Assembly: GCA_021740745.1 (NCBI GenBank)
Contig: JAIOZF010000022.1
Location: 1-38,894, forward strand
Source: Crocinitomicaceae bacterium
Lineage (GTDB): Bacteria > Bacteroidota > Bacteroidia > Flavobacteriales_D > Crocinitomicaceae
Length of the DNA: 38,894 nt
Direction: 5' to 3'
Below are positions 26,163 through 35,103 of the stretch, one piece after another. Each line of letters begins with the position of its first letter. Position 1 is the stretch's first letter. Position numbers and translations under genes: made by a program. The notes below the pieces were generated by a model. The model searched no databases, was not told the origin of the DNA, and worked only from the letters and a program-made list of their open reading frames with translations.

Positions 26163-27689
26163 ATGTTAATAGGCATTTTAATTGGTTTAGTTGGTGGCGG
26201 AGCAGGTGTTTTCGTGCTTCAAAACGTTATTCTTAAGAGTAAAAGAGACCAGATTATTCGCGAAGCTGAATCAGAAGGTGAAAACATCAAAAAAGAAAAA
26301 ATTCTTCAAGCCAAAGAGAAGTTCTTCAAATTAAAAGAAGAACACGAAACGGTAGTGAAAGAAAAAGAACGTCGCGTACAATCTGCAGAGGACAGAGCGA
26401 AAGCGAGTGAAAAAACACTTTCTAGAAAAATTGAAGAAGTTGGCAGAAAAGAGAGTGATTTGGAAAAAAATCAACAAGAGCTTGAGTTAAAAGTTCAAGC
26501 ATTTGATTTGAAGCACCAAGAATTAGAGAAAATTCAAGAGAAACGCGTTGCTGAATTATCAAAAATCAGCGGGATGTCGCCTGATGAGGCGAAGAATCAT
26601 TTGATGGAAGCATTGAAAGATGAAGCGCGCACTGGAGCAATGACGCATATCAAAGAAATCACGGAAGAAGCAAAATTGAATGCGAATCGCGAAGCGAAGA
26701 AAATTGTCATTCAAACGATTCAACGTGTTGCTACTGAGCACGCAGTTGAAAATGCAGTGTCTGTATTCAATATCGAATCGGATGAGGTGAAAGGTCGAAT
26801 CATAGGTCGTGAAGGTCGTAACATTCGTGCCTTAGAAGCAGCTACAGGTGTTGAAATTATTGTAGATGATACTCCGGAAGCAATTATTTTATCATGTTTT
26901 GATCCAGTTCGTAGAGAAATCGCACGTTTGGCTTTACATCAATTGGTTTCTGATGGACGTATTCACCCGGCTAGAATTGAAGAAGTAGTCGCAAAAACAA
27001 AGAAACAACTAGAAGAAGAAATCGCAGAAACTGGTCGTAGAACATGTATGGATTTAGGTATTCATGGTTTACACCCAGAATTAACGAGAATGGTGGGTAG
27101 AATGAAATATCGTTCATCCTATGGACAGAACCTGCTTCAACACTCGAGAGAGGTTGCGAATATGTGTGCTATCATGGCAGCAGAGTTGGGACTGAACGTA
27201 AAAATCGCTAAACGAGCAGGCTTACTTCACGATATTGGTAAAGTACCTGATGAAGAACCAGAATTACCGCATGCTATATTGGGTATGAAGCTTGCTGAAA
27301 AGTATGGCGAAAAACCGGATGTTTGTAATGCTATTGGTGCTCACCACGATGAAATTGAAATGACAACGTTAATTTCTCCAATTGTTCAAGTATGTGATGC
27401 CGTTTCAGGTGCACGTCCAGGAGCGCGTAGAGAAATTGTTGAAGCATATATCAAACGAATCAAGGAATTGGAATCGTTGGCTTTGTCGTATGACGGTGTT
27501 CAAACGGCTTATGCTATTCAAGCTGGACGTGAATTGCGTGTGTTAGTAGAAGCAGAAAAAGTAACTGATTTAAAAGCGGATGAGCTTTCGTTTGCAATAT
27601 CACAACGTATTCAAACTGAAATGACTTATCCGGGACAAGTGAAGGTGACTGTTATTCGTGAAAAACGTTCTGTTAACTACGCGAAATAA
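26163..27689 (+). CDS. rny: Ribonuclease Y
   Basis: A 508-residue RNase Y, the membrane-anchored endoribonuclease that starts mRNA decay in many bacteria lacking RNase E. Domains in order: an N-terminal membrane helix with a Gly-rich face ([18 protein letters not shown]), a long charged coiled coil (~25-150), a KH domain ([29 protein letters not shown]), and an HD domain with the catalytic His356-Asp357 in LLHDIGKV and a preceding LLQHSREVA. All key residues are present. It follows zapA after 65 bases that hold a stem-loop. The polysaccharide genes begin 13 bases after its stop. Confidence 0.97.
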   Translation: MLIGILIGLVGGGAGVFVLQNVILKSKRDQIIREAESEGENIKKEKILQAKEKFFKLKEEHETVVKEKERRVQSAEDRAKASEKTLSRKIEEVGRKESDLEKNQQELELKVQAFDLKHQELEKIQEKRVAELSKISGMSPDEAKNHLMEALKDEARTGAMTHIKEITEEAKLNANREAKKIVIQTIQRVATEHAVENAVSVFNIESDEVKGRIIGREGRNIRALEAATGVEIIVDDTPEAIILSCFDPVRREIARLALHQLVSDGRIHPARIEEVVAKTKKQLEEEIAETGRRTCMDLGIHGLHPELTRMVGRMKYRSSYGQNLLQHSREVANMCAIMAAELGLNVKIAKRAGLLHDIGKVPDEEPELPHAILGMKLAEKYGEKPDVCNAIGAHHDEIEMTTLISPIVQVCDAVSGARPGARREIVEAYIKRIKELESLALSYDGVQTAYAIQAGRELRVLVEAEKVTDLKADELSFAISQRIQTEMTYPGQVKVTVIREKRSVNYAK

Positions 27690-27702
27690 TTAATTGCCAG
27701 TT

Positions 27703-28677
27703 ATGATTGACAGTTTAAATAATAAGAAGGTACTTGTAACAGGAGGAGCTGGTTTTATTGGCTCTAACTTAGCAGAGGCGCTTTTAAATCTTGGTGCTGT
27801 TGTGACAGTGTTTGACAACCTGGAGACTGGAAAATTATCGAATCTGGCTGAATTCGAATCTAACCCAAATTTCACGTTTATTCAAGGAGATTTGAGAAAT
27901 GTAGAAGATTGTCAAAAAGCAGTAAAAGGTATTGATGTTATTTCTCATCAAGCAGCACTTGGTTCAGTTCCAAGATCTATTGAGTTTCCGCACAATACTC
28001 ATGCTGTAAATGCAACGGGATTCTTGAATATGTTACATGCCGCAAAAGAGGAAGGAATTAAACGATTTGTTTACGCAAGTTCTTCTTCGGTTTATGGTGA
28101 CAGTGTAATATCTCCAAAGTTTATAGGTTCGGAAGGAAAATTATTAAGCCCTTACGCTGTTACGAAGCAATTGAACGAGAAGTATGCAAACGTTTATACT
28201 CTTTTGCATCAAATGGAAACTGTCGGTTTGCGTTACTTTAACGTTTTTGGTAATAAACAAGATCCTCATGGAGTTTACGCCGCTGCAATCCCTCGATTTC
28301 TCGAAGCTATGTTAAATGGTGGAAAAATTACTATAAATGGTGACGGTGAGCAAACTAGAGACTTTACCTACGTAAAGAATGCTGTAAAAGCAAATATTTT
28401 GGCTCTTTCTACTGATAACACTGATTGTTTTGGTAAAGTTTATAATGTTGCGTGTGGAAAGTATTTTACATTAAATTCCGTGATTAGTTCTATTCAAGAC
28501 ATTTTAGTTGAGCAGAATAGATTTAATCCAAAAACTATAATTGAGCATGGTCCTGATCGTATGGGTGACATAAAACACTCATTAGCTGATATTAGTGAAA
28601 CGATAAATGACCTCGGATATAATGATGTATATCAATTCAATGAAGGAATAAAAGAGTATCTATCCCAAAAGGACTGA
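27703..28677 (+). CDS. UDP-N-acetylglucosamine 4-epimerase, WbpP/TviC-like (SDR)
   Basis: A 324-residue extended short-chain dehydrogenase. The NAD-binding Rossmann motif is TGGAGFIGS near residue 13, with ASSSSVYGD and the catalytic YxxxK (Tyr151, Lys155 in SPYAVTK). The segments SVPRSIEFPHNTHAVNATGFLNML and GLRYFNVFGNKQDPHGVYAAAIP closely follow Pseudomonas WbpP, which interconverts UDP-GlcNAc and UDP-GalNAc (or the uronic acids). It would supply the GalNAc-type precursor for the surface polysaccharide. The ATG at 27703 is preferred over the TTG at 27694. It opens the cluster only 13 bases after rny, with no visible promoter. Confidence 0.88.
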   Translation: MIDSLNNKKVLVTGGAGFIGSNLAEALLNLGAVVTVFDNLETGKLSNLAEFESNPNFTFIQGDLRNVEDCQKAVKGIDVISHQAALGSVPRSIEFPHNTHAVNATGFLNMLHAAKEEGIKRFVYASSSSVYGDSVISPKFIGSEGKLLSPYAVTKQLNEKYANVYTLLHQMETVGLRYFNVFGNKQDPHGVYAAAIPRFLEAMLNGGKITINGDGEQTRDFTYVKNAVKANILALSTDNTDCFGKVYNVACGKYFTLNSVISSIQDILVEQNRFNPKTIIEHGPDRMGDIKHSLADISETINDLGYNDVYQFNEGIKEYLSQKD

Positions 28678-28679
28678 TC

Positions 28680-29945
28680 ATGTTTAAATCGATCAATTTT
28701 AAATCTGAAGTTTTAAAGAATATTATAGTTCTTACTTCAGGTACCGTAATGGCACAATTGGTCGCTTATCTCTTAACACCAGTTATTACAAGACTTTATA
28801 CTCCCGATGAATCGGCAGAACTAGGATTGTTTATACGGATTGTAGGCGTAGGTGCTGCATTAGCAACCGCTCGATATGAACTTGCACTTCCTGTGACAAG
28901 GCTTGATCAACATTCTTTTCGCTTATACCGTTTTGCACTGAGGATTACATTGATAACTTCTCTAATTACACTAATTGCATTAATTTATCCTATTCTTCTT
29001 TCAGATAACATTTCTATAATGTTGTTTTATGTAGCGATTCCAATTAGTGTAGCTTTAAATGCCTTCAATAATCTTGGTACAAATTGGGCAGTAAGAATGA
29101 AACGATTTAGAATTATTTCTTATTCAAAAATGTCTAATTCTATAATATCGAATCTTTCGAAAGTCCTTTTTGGAATATTAAATTTTGGATACATAGGCTT
29201 GATTCTCGGGACAGTTATTGGTTTGGTATTTAGCGTAATTTTCTTTTTTCGTGATTTTAGATTTACAAATTCAACATTTAAGATATCTCGAAATTCTCCG
29301 CGTAATTACTTGTTAGCAAAGGAATATATTGAATTCCCAAAGATAAATTTACCACATACTTTAATGGATTTAAGTAAGGACCTTCTGATTGCTTTAATTT
29401 TGTGGGACCTCTTTGGTCAACGTGAATATGGGTTGTTTAATCACACATATCAAATGTTGCGATTGCCGCTTGTATTAATCGGTACTTCAATTGGACAAGT
29501 CTTTTTCCAACGATGCGCGGAACAAATAAACAAAGGAGAAAATGTGCTTAAAGTCGCCCAAAAATCTGTAGGAACGCTTGTTTTGTTGTCTTTGATTCCA
29601 TTTGGAATAGTCTTCTTTTTTGGTTCGGATTTATTTGCCTTTGTTTTTGGTGAAACATGGAGAGAATCTGGTGAATATGCAGAAATAATGACTCCATGGT
29701 TTATGATTAATTTTATAACTTCTCCGATATCCTCTTTGCCCTTGATACTAAAAAGACAGCGTTCTTTTTTTGGTCTAGCATTGATTGGTTCAATAATGAT
29801 GATTTTAACACTGTTTATTCCAAAATGGTATTTTGATGCTTCGATATTCCAAACATTGTGGTTAACAAGTATAACACAAGCTATTTATTTGATAATTGTT
29901 ATCTTTATTATATTTGGATACGCTAAAAATTGGAAAAACAAATGA
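28680..29945 (+). CDS. Oligosaccharide flippase, Wzx-like
   Basis: A 421-residue multi-spanning membrane protein with roughly 12 hydrophobic segments and the polysaccharide-transporter start VLKNIIVLTSGTVMAQLVAYLLTPVITRLYTPDE. This is typical of Wzx flippases that move undecaprenyl-linked repeat units across the inner membrane. Its neighbours (epimerase, transferases, a polymerase) fit a Wzx/Wzy pathway. It starts 3 bases after the epimerase, and its stop TGA overlaps the next ATG (ATGA at 29942-29945). Confidence 0.87.
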   Translation: MFKSINFKSEVLKNIIVLTSGTVMAQLVAYLLTPVITRLYTPDESAELGLFIRIVGVGAALATARYELALPVTRLDQHSFRLYRFALRITLITSLITLIALIYPILLSDNISIMLFYVAIPISVALNAFNNLGTNWAVRMKRFRIISYSKMSNSIISNLSKVLFGILNFGYIGLILGTVIGLVFSVIFFFRDFRFTNSTFKISRNSPRNYLLAKEYIEFPKINLPHTLMDLSKDLLIALILWDLFGQREYGLFNHTYQMLRLPLVLIGTSIGQVFFQRCAEQINKGENVLKVAQKSVGTLVLLSLIPFGIVFFFGSDLFAFVFGETWRESGEYAEIMTPWFMINFITSPISSLPLILKRQRSFFGLALIGSIMMILTLFIPKWYFDASIFQTLWLTSITQAIYLIIVIFIIFGYAKNWKNK

Positions 29946-30520
29946 GTTTCCTATCCTACATTAAGTCAAAAGTAAAGAGAAGAACTACAGATAAGTTTGG
30001 ACCTAAAATGCTTTCTAGACTGCAACACAATGGTGTCCAATTAAAAGATGTACGCATTTCTGAATCAACAGTATTATCCTGTCCAAAGCAACTAAATTTA
30101 GAGCATAATATTTTCATTGGACATTATAATTTCATTGAAGCTTCTAACGGGATTACAATAGAAGAAGGGGTACAAATCACTAATTATATTTCCATTTTGT
30201 CGCACAGTAGCCACATTTCAATCCGCTTGTATGGCGCAGACTATCGAAAACATAAAGAATTAATTGGTTATAAAAAGGGAATAGTTCATATTGGGAAATA
30301 TAGTTTCATTGGTCCTCACGCGACAATAATGCCCGGAACAAAGATTGGAAAAGGTTGTCTAATTGCTGCCTATTCTTTTGTAAAAGGGGATTTCCCTGAT
30401 TTTTCTATTATCGGAGGTAATCCAGCAAGTGTTGTTGGAACGACTAAGGATTTAGACAAGGATTACCTTGAACAGTATCCTGAATTGCAAAAATTTTATT
30501 CGGAATGGGCAGACAGATGA
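29942..30520 (+). CDS. Hexapeptide-repeat acyltransferase (left-handed beta-helix)
   Basis: A 192-residue acyltransferase of the LbH/CatB-LpxA type, likely O-acetylating a sugar of the repeat unit. Hexapeptide turns are visible from about residue 57 (IFIGHYNFIEASNGITIEEGVQI) and again at IVHIGKYSFIGPHATIMPGTKIGKGCLIAAYSFV, ending in the family IIGGNPASVVG. A His in the ILSHSSH segment is a candidate catalytic base. The start at ATG 29942 overlaps the flippase stop by four bases, indicating translational coupling. A TTG at 29930 is less likely. The donor and acceptor are unknown. Confidence 0.85.
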   Translation: MSFLSYIKSKVKRRTTDKFGPKMLSRLQHNGVQLKDVRISESTVLSCPKQLNLEHNIFIGHYNFIEASNGITIEEGVQITNYISILSHSSHISIRLYGADYRKHKELIGYKKGIVHIGKYSFIGPHATIMPGTKIGKGCLIAAYSFVKGDFPDFSIIGGNPASVVGTTKDLDKDYLEQYPELQKFYSEWADR

Positions 30521-31434
30521 AAGTCATAGCTGTTGGTTTGCCTCTTTTTGCAAAAAGACTAGCTAAATCTTTAGGGAATTTTGATAAGTCAAACTCCTAT
30601 ACTTGGCTTAACACATATTATTCAAAAATTGACAAATTAAAAGCTCGATTTCTTATTCCACGCGCAGAATGTATTATTTCGATAAATGGGTCGATTGAGA
30701 CAAGCAAGGTATTTGATTTAGCTTTGAACCGAAAAATACCCTTAATTATGATTTGGGTGGGTACTGATGTTATAACTGCAACAGCTGCTTTTAAGTCAGG
30801 TAAATATCGAAAAGATTACATTGAAAATGCGGTTCATTTTTGCGAAGTAAATTGGATTCAAGATGAATTAAAAGCAATTGGTATTAATGCAGATATCGTC
30901 AATTTTGCTTCTTTTGACAAGAAGTTTCAGCTCATGAATCCGATCAGTCAAAAGTTCACCGTTCTTACCTACATCCCTAATCAACGTTCAGAGTTCTATG
31001 GTCCAAATCTTTTTTTGAATGTGGCGAGAAGCTTTCCAGAAATAAATTTCATTATTGCCGGAACAAAGGCTGAGGAATATCAACCATTGCCTGAAAATGT
31101 AAAAGCACTTGGATGGGTGGAAGATATGGATTCGCTATATGCTGATGTGCATTTGTGTGTGCGAATCCCTGAACATGATGGTTTGTCGACTTTTATTCTT
31201 GAATCCCTTGCCAGGGGTAAGGATGTTATTTACAAATATCCATTTGATTATTGCTTGCAGGCTGGAAATGAAATGGAGTTTAAATCTGTTTTGCAAAGTA
31301 GATATTCTCTATTTCTAAATGGATTATGGGATTCGAATCGCTCTGGAGCAGAATTTATCGCTAATGAATTTAATAGTACACAAATTTTAGGTGAATTGAA
31401 AAAGAGAATAATTGAAATCACAAAAAGAGATTGA
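30517..31434 (+). CDS. Glycosyltransferase (GT4-like)
   Basis: A 305-residue probable glycosyltransferase with a GT-B character. The N-terminal domain starts MKVIAVGLPLFAKRLAKSL and includes the LIMIWVGTDV turn. The C-terminal half shows INFIIAGTKAEEY, ALGWVEDMDSLYADVHLCVRIPEHDGLSTFILESLARGK, which corresponds to the nucleotide-sugar-binding E-x7-E region of GT4 enzymes with only the second Glu evident. It is shorter than standard GT4 proteins. The ATG at 30517 overlaps the previous stop by four bases (ATGA). The sugar specificity cannot be inferred. Confidence 0.75.
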   Translation: MKVIAVGLPLFAKRLAKSLGNFDKSNSYTWLNTYYSKIDKLKARFLIPRAECIISINGSIETSKVFDLALNRKIPLIMIWVGTDVITATAAFKSGKYRKDYIENAVHFCEVNWIQDELKAIGINADIVNFASFDKKFQLMNPISQKFTVLTYIPNQRSEFYGPNLFLNVARSFPEINFIIAGTKAEEYQPLPENVKALGWVEDMDSLYADVHLCVRIPEHDGLSTFILESLARGKDVIYKYPFDYCLQAGNEMEFKSVLQSRYSLFLNGLWDSNRSGAEFIANEFNSTQILGELKKRIIEITKRD

Positions 31435-32654
31435 ATTTGACTGAAAAAAAACACATCGTAATCGTTTGCGCAAATTTTCATCCGATGAAGCACATTGCTG
31501 CTTTTAGAATGAATGCTTTTGTGAAGTATTTCGATAAAGATCAGTTTGAAATTACTGTTATTGCATCTAGCGATAGTTCAGCAGCAAAATATGCGGAATA
31601 TGAAAGTGCACGTGTTTTTTATTTAAGTGGAAGTAACTTAATAAAAATTCGAAAGCAATACCCAAGCATGCCAAAATGGAAACACCATTTGTATTCTCTC
31701 AACAATAAAATGATTCGTTTTTTCTCAAAAAGTGATTATCCAGGTTGGGTCAAATCAATTGATAATAAGCTTGAGGAATTGAATCAAGCGAAGAAGATTG
31801 ACATTCTACTTACCACATTTTTCCCTATTGATACTCACATTGCAGGACTTCATTTTAAATCGAAACATACATCAACTATTTGGATTGCAGACATGCGAGA
31901 CGAAATGAGTCAAAATGCCCTGATTGATAAAAAAGAGAAAGCCTATTATGTTGAAATGGAACAAAAAATAGGAGCGCATGTAGATGTTGTTACCTCTGTT
32001 AGCAAACCCATCCTTGAAGGGTTTAAAAAAAACATGGGTAAAGATAGAATCCATTATTTAGAAGTAAGAAATGGTTTTGATCATGAATTGAAAGCATTCG
32101 ACCATTTTAATCCTGTTTTTACATTTACGTATGCCGGTACCTTTTATGGTAAGCGAAAACCTGACACTTTTTTTCAAGCCTTATCTGAACTAAACAAGGA
32201 GATGAAACTTCCCGCTGAATGGAAATTTCAACTTTTGGGTACACATCAGAATTTTCATATCCCAAGTGAATTAAAAGAGCATTGTAGTTTTCTTGAATCC
32301 GTAGATAATGACAAAGCAATCGATATTCTATCGCATTCGGATTGCAATGTTATGATTCACCCACCAAGTGAAGCAAAAGGAATTTTTACAGGTAAATTGT
32401 TTGACTATCTTTCGGTTTATCGTCCAGTATTAGCGCTTGTTGACAAGGAAGATGTGGCGGCTGAATTAATTAGTGAATGTCAGGCAGGTTTTAACTGTGA
32501 TTTTCATGCAATTTCTGAAATTAAAGAAGCTATAATTAGTATAATTGAATTATGGTCTAAAAAACAATCCTTGGAATATCGATCTGATAAAATCAATAGT
32601 TTGCATCGTAAAGATCAAGTGAAGAAACTGGAAAACCTTCTGCTAAAGCTATAA
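31431..32654 (+). CDS. Glycosyltransferase family 4-like
   Basis: A 407-residue GT-B enzyme of the polysaccharide cluster. The N-terminal domain begins KHIVIVCANFHPMKHIAAFRM, and TIWIADMRDEMSQN is the acceptor-domain segment seen in GT4-like enzymes. The C-terminal Rossmann domain has FTYAGTFYGKRKPDTFFQAL and AKGIFTGKLFDYLSVYRPVLALVD, where donor sugars bind. The start is TTG at 31431, overlapping the previous TGA (TTGA); a TTG at 31437 is an alternative and no ATG fits. The specificity is unknown. Confidence 0.8.
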   Translation: MNLTEKKHIVIVCANFHPMKHIAAFRMNAFVKYFDKDQFEITVIASSDSSAAKYAEYESARVFYLSGSNLIKIRKQYPSMPKWKHHLYSLNNKMIRFFSKSDYPGWVKSIDNKLEELNQAKKIDILLTTFFPIDTHIAGLHFKSKHTSTIWIADMRDEMSQNALIDKKEKAYYVEMEQKIGAHVDVVTSVSKPILEGFKKNMGKDRIHYLEVRNGFDHELKAFDHFNPVFTFTYAGTFYGKRKPDTFFQALSELNKEMKLPAEWKFQLLGTHQNFHIPSELKEHCSFLESVDNDKAIDILSHSDCNVMIHPPSEAKGIFTGKLFDYLSVYRPVLALVDKEDVAAELISECQAGFNCDFHAISEIKEAIISIIELWSKKQSLEYRSDKINSLHRKDQVKKLENLLLKL

Positions 32655-32655
32655 T

Positions 32656-33966
32656 ATGAGATTTGCAGGCCTTATAAAAGAAGATTATGTTTCCGTTTTC
32701 AAAGGAAATGTGCTTTTCTTTTTATTGATTTTTTCTTTGTACGTCGGCCAAGGGATCTCCTATGGTCCCTTATGTCTTTTTCATTTGGTATTGCCACTTT
32801 ATTTTCTGAATGAGCTTCGCTTAGGAAGAAACTGGAAGTTACTTTTCAACAAAGAATCTTTGCCTATTCACTTATTTTATTTGATCATCTTTGGAATTTC
32901 CTTATTGCATCCCTTAAATTATTCTTACCTGTATTATTATACATTGACTTATTTTTTGTTTTGTTTGTTATGGGTAAGGCGCGATTTTATTTCAACGAAT
33001 TTAAAGGTGCTATTTTTCTTTTTTTTGCTGCTTTTTAGTTTAGATATTTTATTGGCTACTTTGGAGTTTTTAACACCGTTTCGGTATCCAATTTCTAAGT
33101 TGTCGCAATATAATCACCTGTTTGGAAGAAGTCATAACATGTTTTTAGATGGAACTGAATGTTTTAATTTAAACTATGTCTTATCTTCTCCTACCGGTTT
33201 TCACTGGAATCAGAATAACCTTGCTTTTATATTTTTGGTGGTATTTCCATTTACCTTTTTGTTTAAAAATAGATGGTGGAAGAATGGCTTAAGAACACTG
33301 CTTCTCATTCTGATTGTTTCAACTGGATCGCGATTAGGTTTTTACGCCGCAGTATTTATCTATGCCTTCCTTTGGATAGCTGAATTAAAACGGAAGGAAT
33401 GGCAACAGATTATCCCAATTCTGACACTTATTTTTATTTTGACAGATGGGTACTATTTTTTTCCTACCAAGCTGATAAAAATTAAAGAAGTCGCATTGAT
33501 CAGCCAAAGTGTCTTTAATGAGCGTTTTCCAGAACACTGTTATGAGAAATTGAATTCAAATGAAGCTAGAAAAGAATTGCTTTATCAGGGTAAAACGTAT
33601 TTTTTTTCGAATATGTTTTCAGGAAATGGAGCTGGTGGATTTACAAAAAATATGGAAAGGTATAATCAATCAAAAGAATCAGAAAACCTTAAGGTTGTTA
33701 CGAATGCACATAATTTTGTCATCGAATTGTTGGTTGATTTTGGATTATTGATTCTTGTCCCTATTTTCATGATTTTCATCAACTTAATTCGTCATTTAAA
33801 AAGTAAAAACAAAACGTATTGGCTGTTAAGTTTTCTTCTTGGAATAGGATTTATGGCAGGTTCAATTATGGTGAGTAGCCTTGTTTACTTTCTTCCTTTT
33901 TATCTTTTCTTTTTTCTCTGTTACATTGTAGTCACGGCAGAAAATGATAAGTTGATAACTGAATAA
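32656..33966 (+). CDS. O-antigen polymerase-like membrane protein (Wzy candidate)
   Basis: A 436-residue membrane protein with about ten or more hydrophobic segments and one larger periplasmic loop (about residues 260-345), the layout of Wzy polymerases. The motif STGSRLGFYAA at the end of a helix and the downstream FSNMFSGNGAGGFTKNM and TNAHNFVIELLVDFGLL match the Wzy_C pattern (G-x-G and H-N-x-x-x-x). It probably polymerises the flipped repeat units. It begins 1 base after the preceding stop. Confidence 0.75.
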   Translation: MRFAGLIKEDYVSVFKGNVLFFLLIFSLYVGQGISYGPLCLFHLVLPLYFLNELRLGRNWKLLFNKESLPIHLFYLIIFGISLLHPLNYSYLYYYTLTYFLFCLLWVRRDFISTNLKVLFFFFLLLFSLDILLATLEFLTPFRYPISKLSQYNHLFGRSHNMFLDGTECFNLNYVLSSPTGFHWNQNNLAFIFLVVFPFTFLFKNRWWKNGLRTLLLILIVSTGSRLGFYAAVFIYAFLWIAELKRKEWQQIIPILTLIFILTDGYYFFPTKLIKIKEVALISQSVFNERFPEHCYEKLNSNEARKELLYQGKTYFFSNMFSGNGAGGFTKNMERYNQSKESENLKVVTNAHNFVIELLVDFGLLILVPIFMIFINLIRHLKSKNKTYWLLSFLLGIGFMAGSIMVSSLVYFLPFYLFFFLCYIVVTAENDKLITE

Positions 33967-33989
33967 ATTGTATATTCGTTCTATTCAAT

Positions 33990-35099
33990 ATGAAAGTTTT
34001 ACTTCTTGCAGATATTGGTTCCTCTCATACAGAGAAATGGGCATTGGGACTAGCTTCCAAGGGTGTTGATATTGGTTTGTTTAGCTTTAATTATCCAAAA
34101 AACAAATGGTTTGAAGGTATTAATAATATCACCTTGCTTTTTCATCCAGAAGAAACAATAAAGGGGAATAAACTCACCGAAAAACTAGGTTATTTCAAGT
34201 ATCTTCCCGTTTTAAAAAGAAAGATTAAAGAATTTAATCCAACAATTCTGCATGCCCATTATGCAAGTAGTTATGGACTGATCGGTGCTTTGTCTCGTTT
34301 TCAACCTTTGGTTGTTTCTGTTTGGGGTTCCGATGTGTATGATTTTCCTAAACAGGGAATAATTAATAAAATATTGTTGAAGTATACCTTGGCAAAAGCG
34401 AGTAGAATATGCTCTACTAGTCATTGTATGAAACAAGAAACATTTCATTACACAAAAAAGCAAATCAGTGTTATACCTTTTGGTATTGACGTTGCACAAT
34501 TTGCTCGTGATGAAGAGAAAAATGTTTTGGAAGATCATCAAAAAGTAGTGATAGGAAATATTAAATCATTGGAAGATAAATACGGAATTGATTTGTTAAT
34601 TAAAGCGTTTTATCTTTTTCTGCAAAAGCAACCTGCTATAAATTCTGAACTACTTATTGTTGGAGACGGAAATAAAAGAGAGGAATATATACAATTGACC
34701 AAAGATTTAAAAATTGAGGATAAGGTAATTTTTACAGGAAAAGTAAATCATTCAGAAATACCAACTTATCATCGCAAGATTGATATCTTTATTTGTTTGT
34801 CAAGATTAGATTCTGAAAGTTTTGGTGTTTCTTTAGTTGAAGCTATGTCTTCGAGAACTGTGGTTATTGCTTCTAAAGTCGATGGATTTAGTGAAGTTCT
34901 TGATAACACAGACAAATATGGATATTTAGTTGAGAAGAACAATCCGGAAGCCGTAACTGATTTAATTGTTGAAATTCTTGCAAATAAACAAGAAGCATTA
35001 GCAAAAACAATTGCTGCTCGTGGGCGTGTATTAGAATTGTACAATTGGGATGAAAATCTTAAATCGATGATAACTATTTACAATGAACTAGTTCAATAA
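33990..35099 (+). CDS. Glycosyltransferase family 4
   Basis: A 369-residue GT4 enzyme. The N-terminal domain includes LHAHYASSYGLIGALSRFQPLVVSVWGSDVYDFP, the common acceptor-side segment. The C-terminal domain shows LEDKYGIDLLIKAF, ELLIVGDGNKREEY, VIFTGKVNHSEIPTYH and the E-x7-E motif in SESFGVSLVEAMSSRTVVIAS. It is a complete retaining glycosyltransferase with unknown sugar. It lies 23 bases after the polymerase. A TATATTCG at 33971-33978 in the gap resembles a -7 element but lacks a well-spaced -33. Confidence 0.88.
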   Translation: MKVLLLADIGSSHTEKWALGLASKGVDIGLFSFNYPKNKWFEGINNITLLFHPEETIKGNKLTEKLGYFKYLPVLKRKIKEFNPTILHAHYASSYGLIGALSRFQPLVVSVWGSDVYDFPKQGIINKILLKYTLAKASRICSTSHCMKQETFHYTKKQISVIPFGIDVAQFARDEEKNVLEDHQKVVIGNIKSLEDKYGIDLLIKAFYLFLQKQPAINSELLIVGDGNKREEYIQLTKDLKIEDKVIFTGKVNHSEIPTYHRKIDIFICLSRLDSESFGVSLVEAMSSRTVVIASKVDGFSEVLDNTDKYGYLVEKNNPEAVTDLIVEILANKQEALAKTIAARGRVLELYNWDENLKSMITIYNELVQ

Positions 35100-35103
35100 T
35101 CAT

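Noticed and set aside
33948-33978. Promoter before the GT4 gene at 33990
   Set aside because: TATATTCG at 33971-33978 resembles a -7 element, but the nearest TTG upstream is 16 bases away and the context is within an operon, so support is too weak for a feature.
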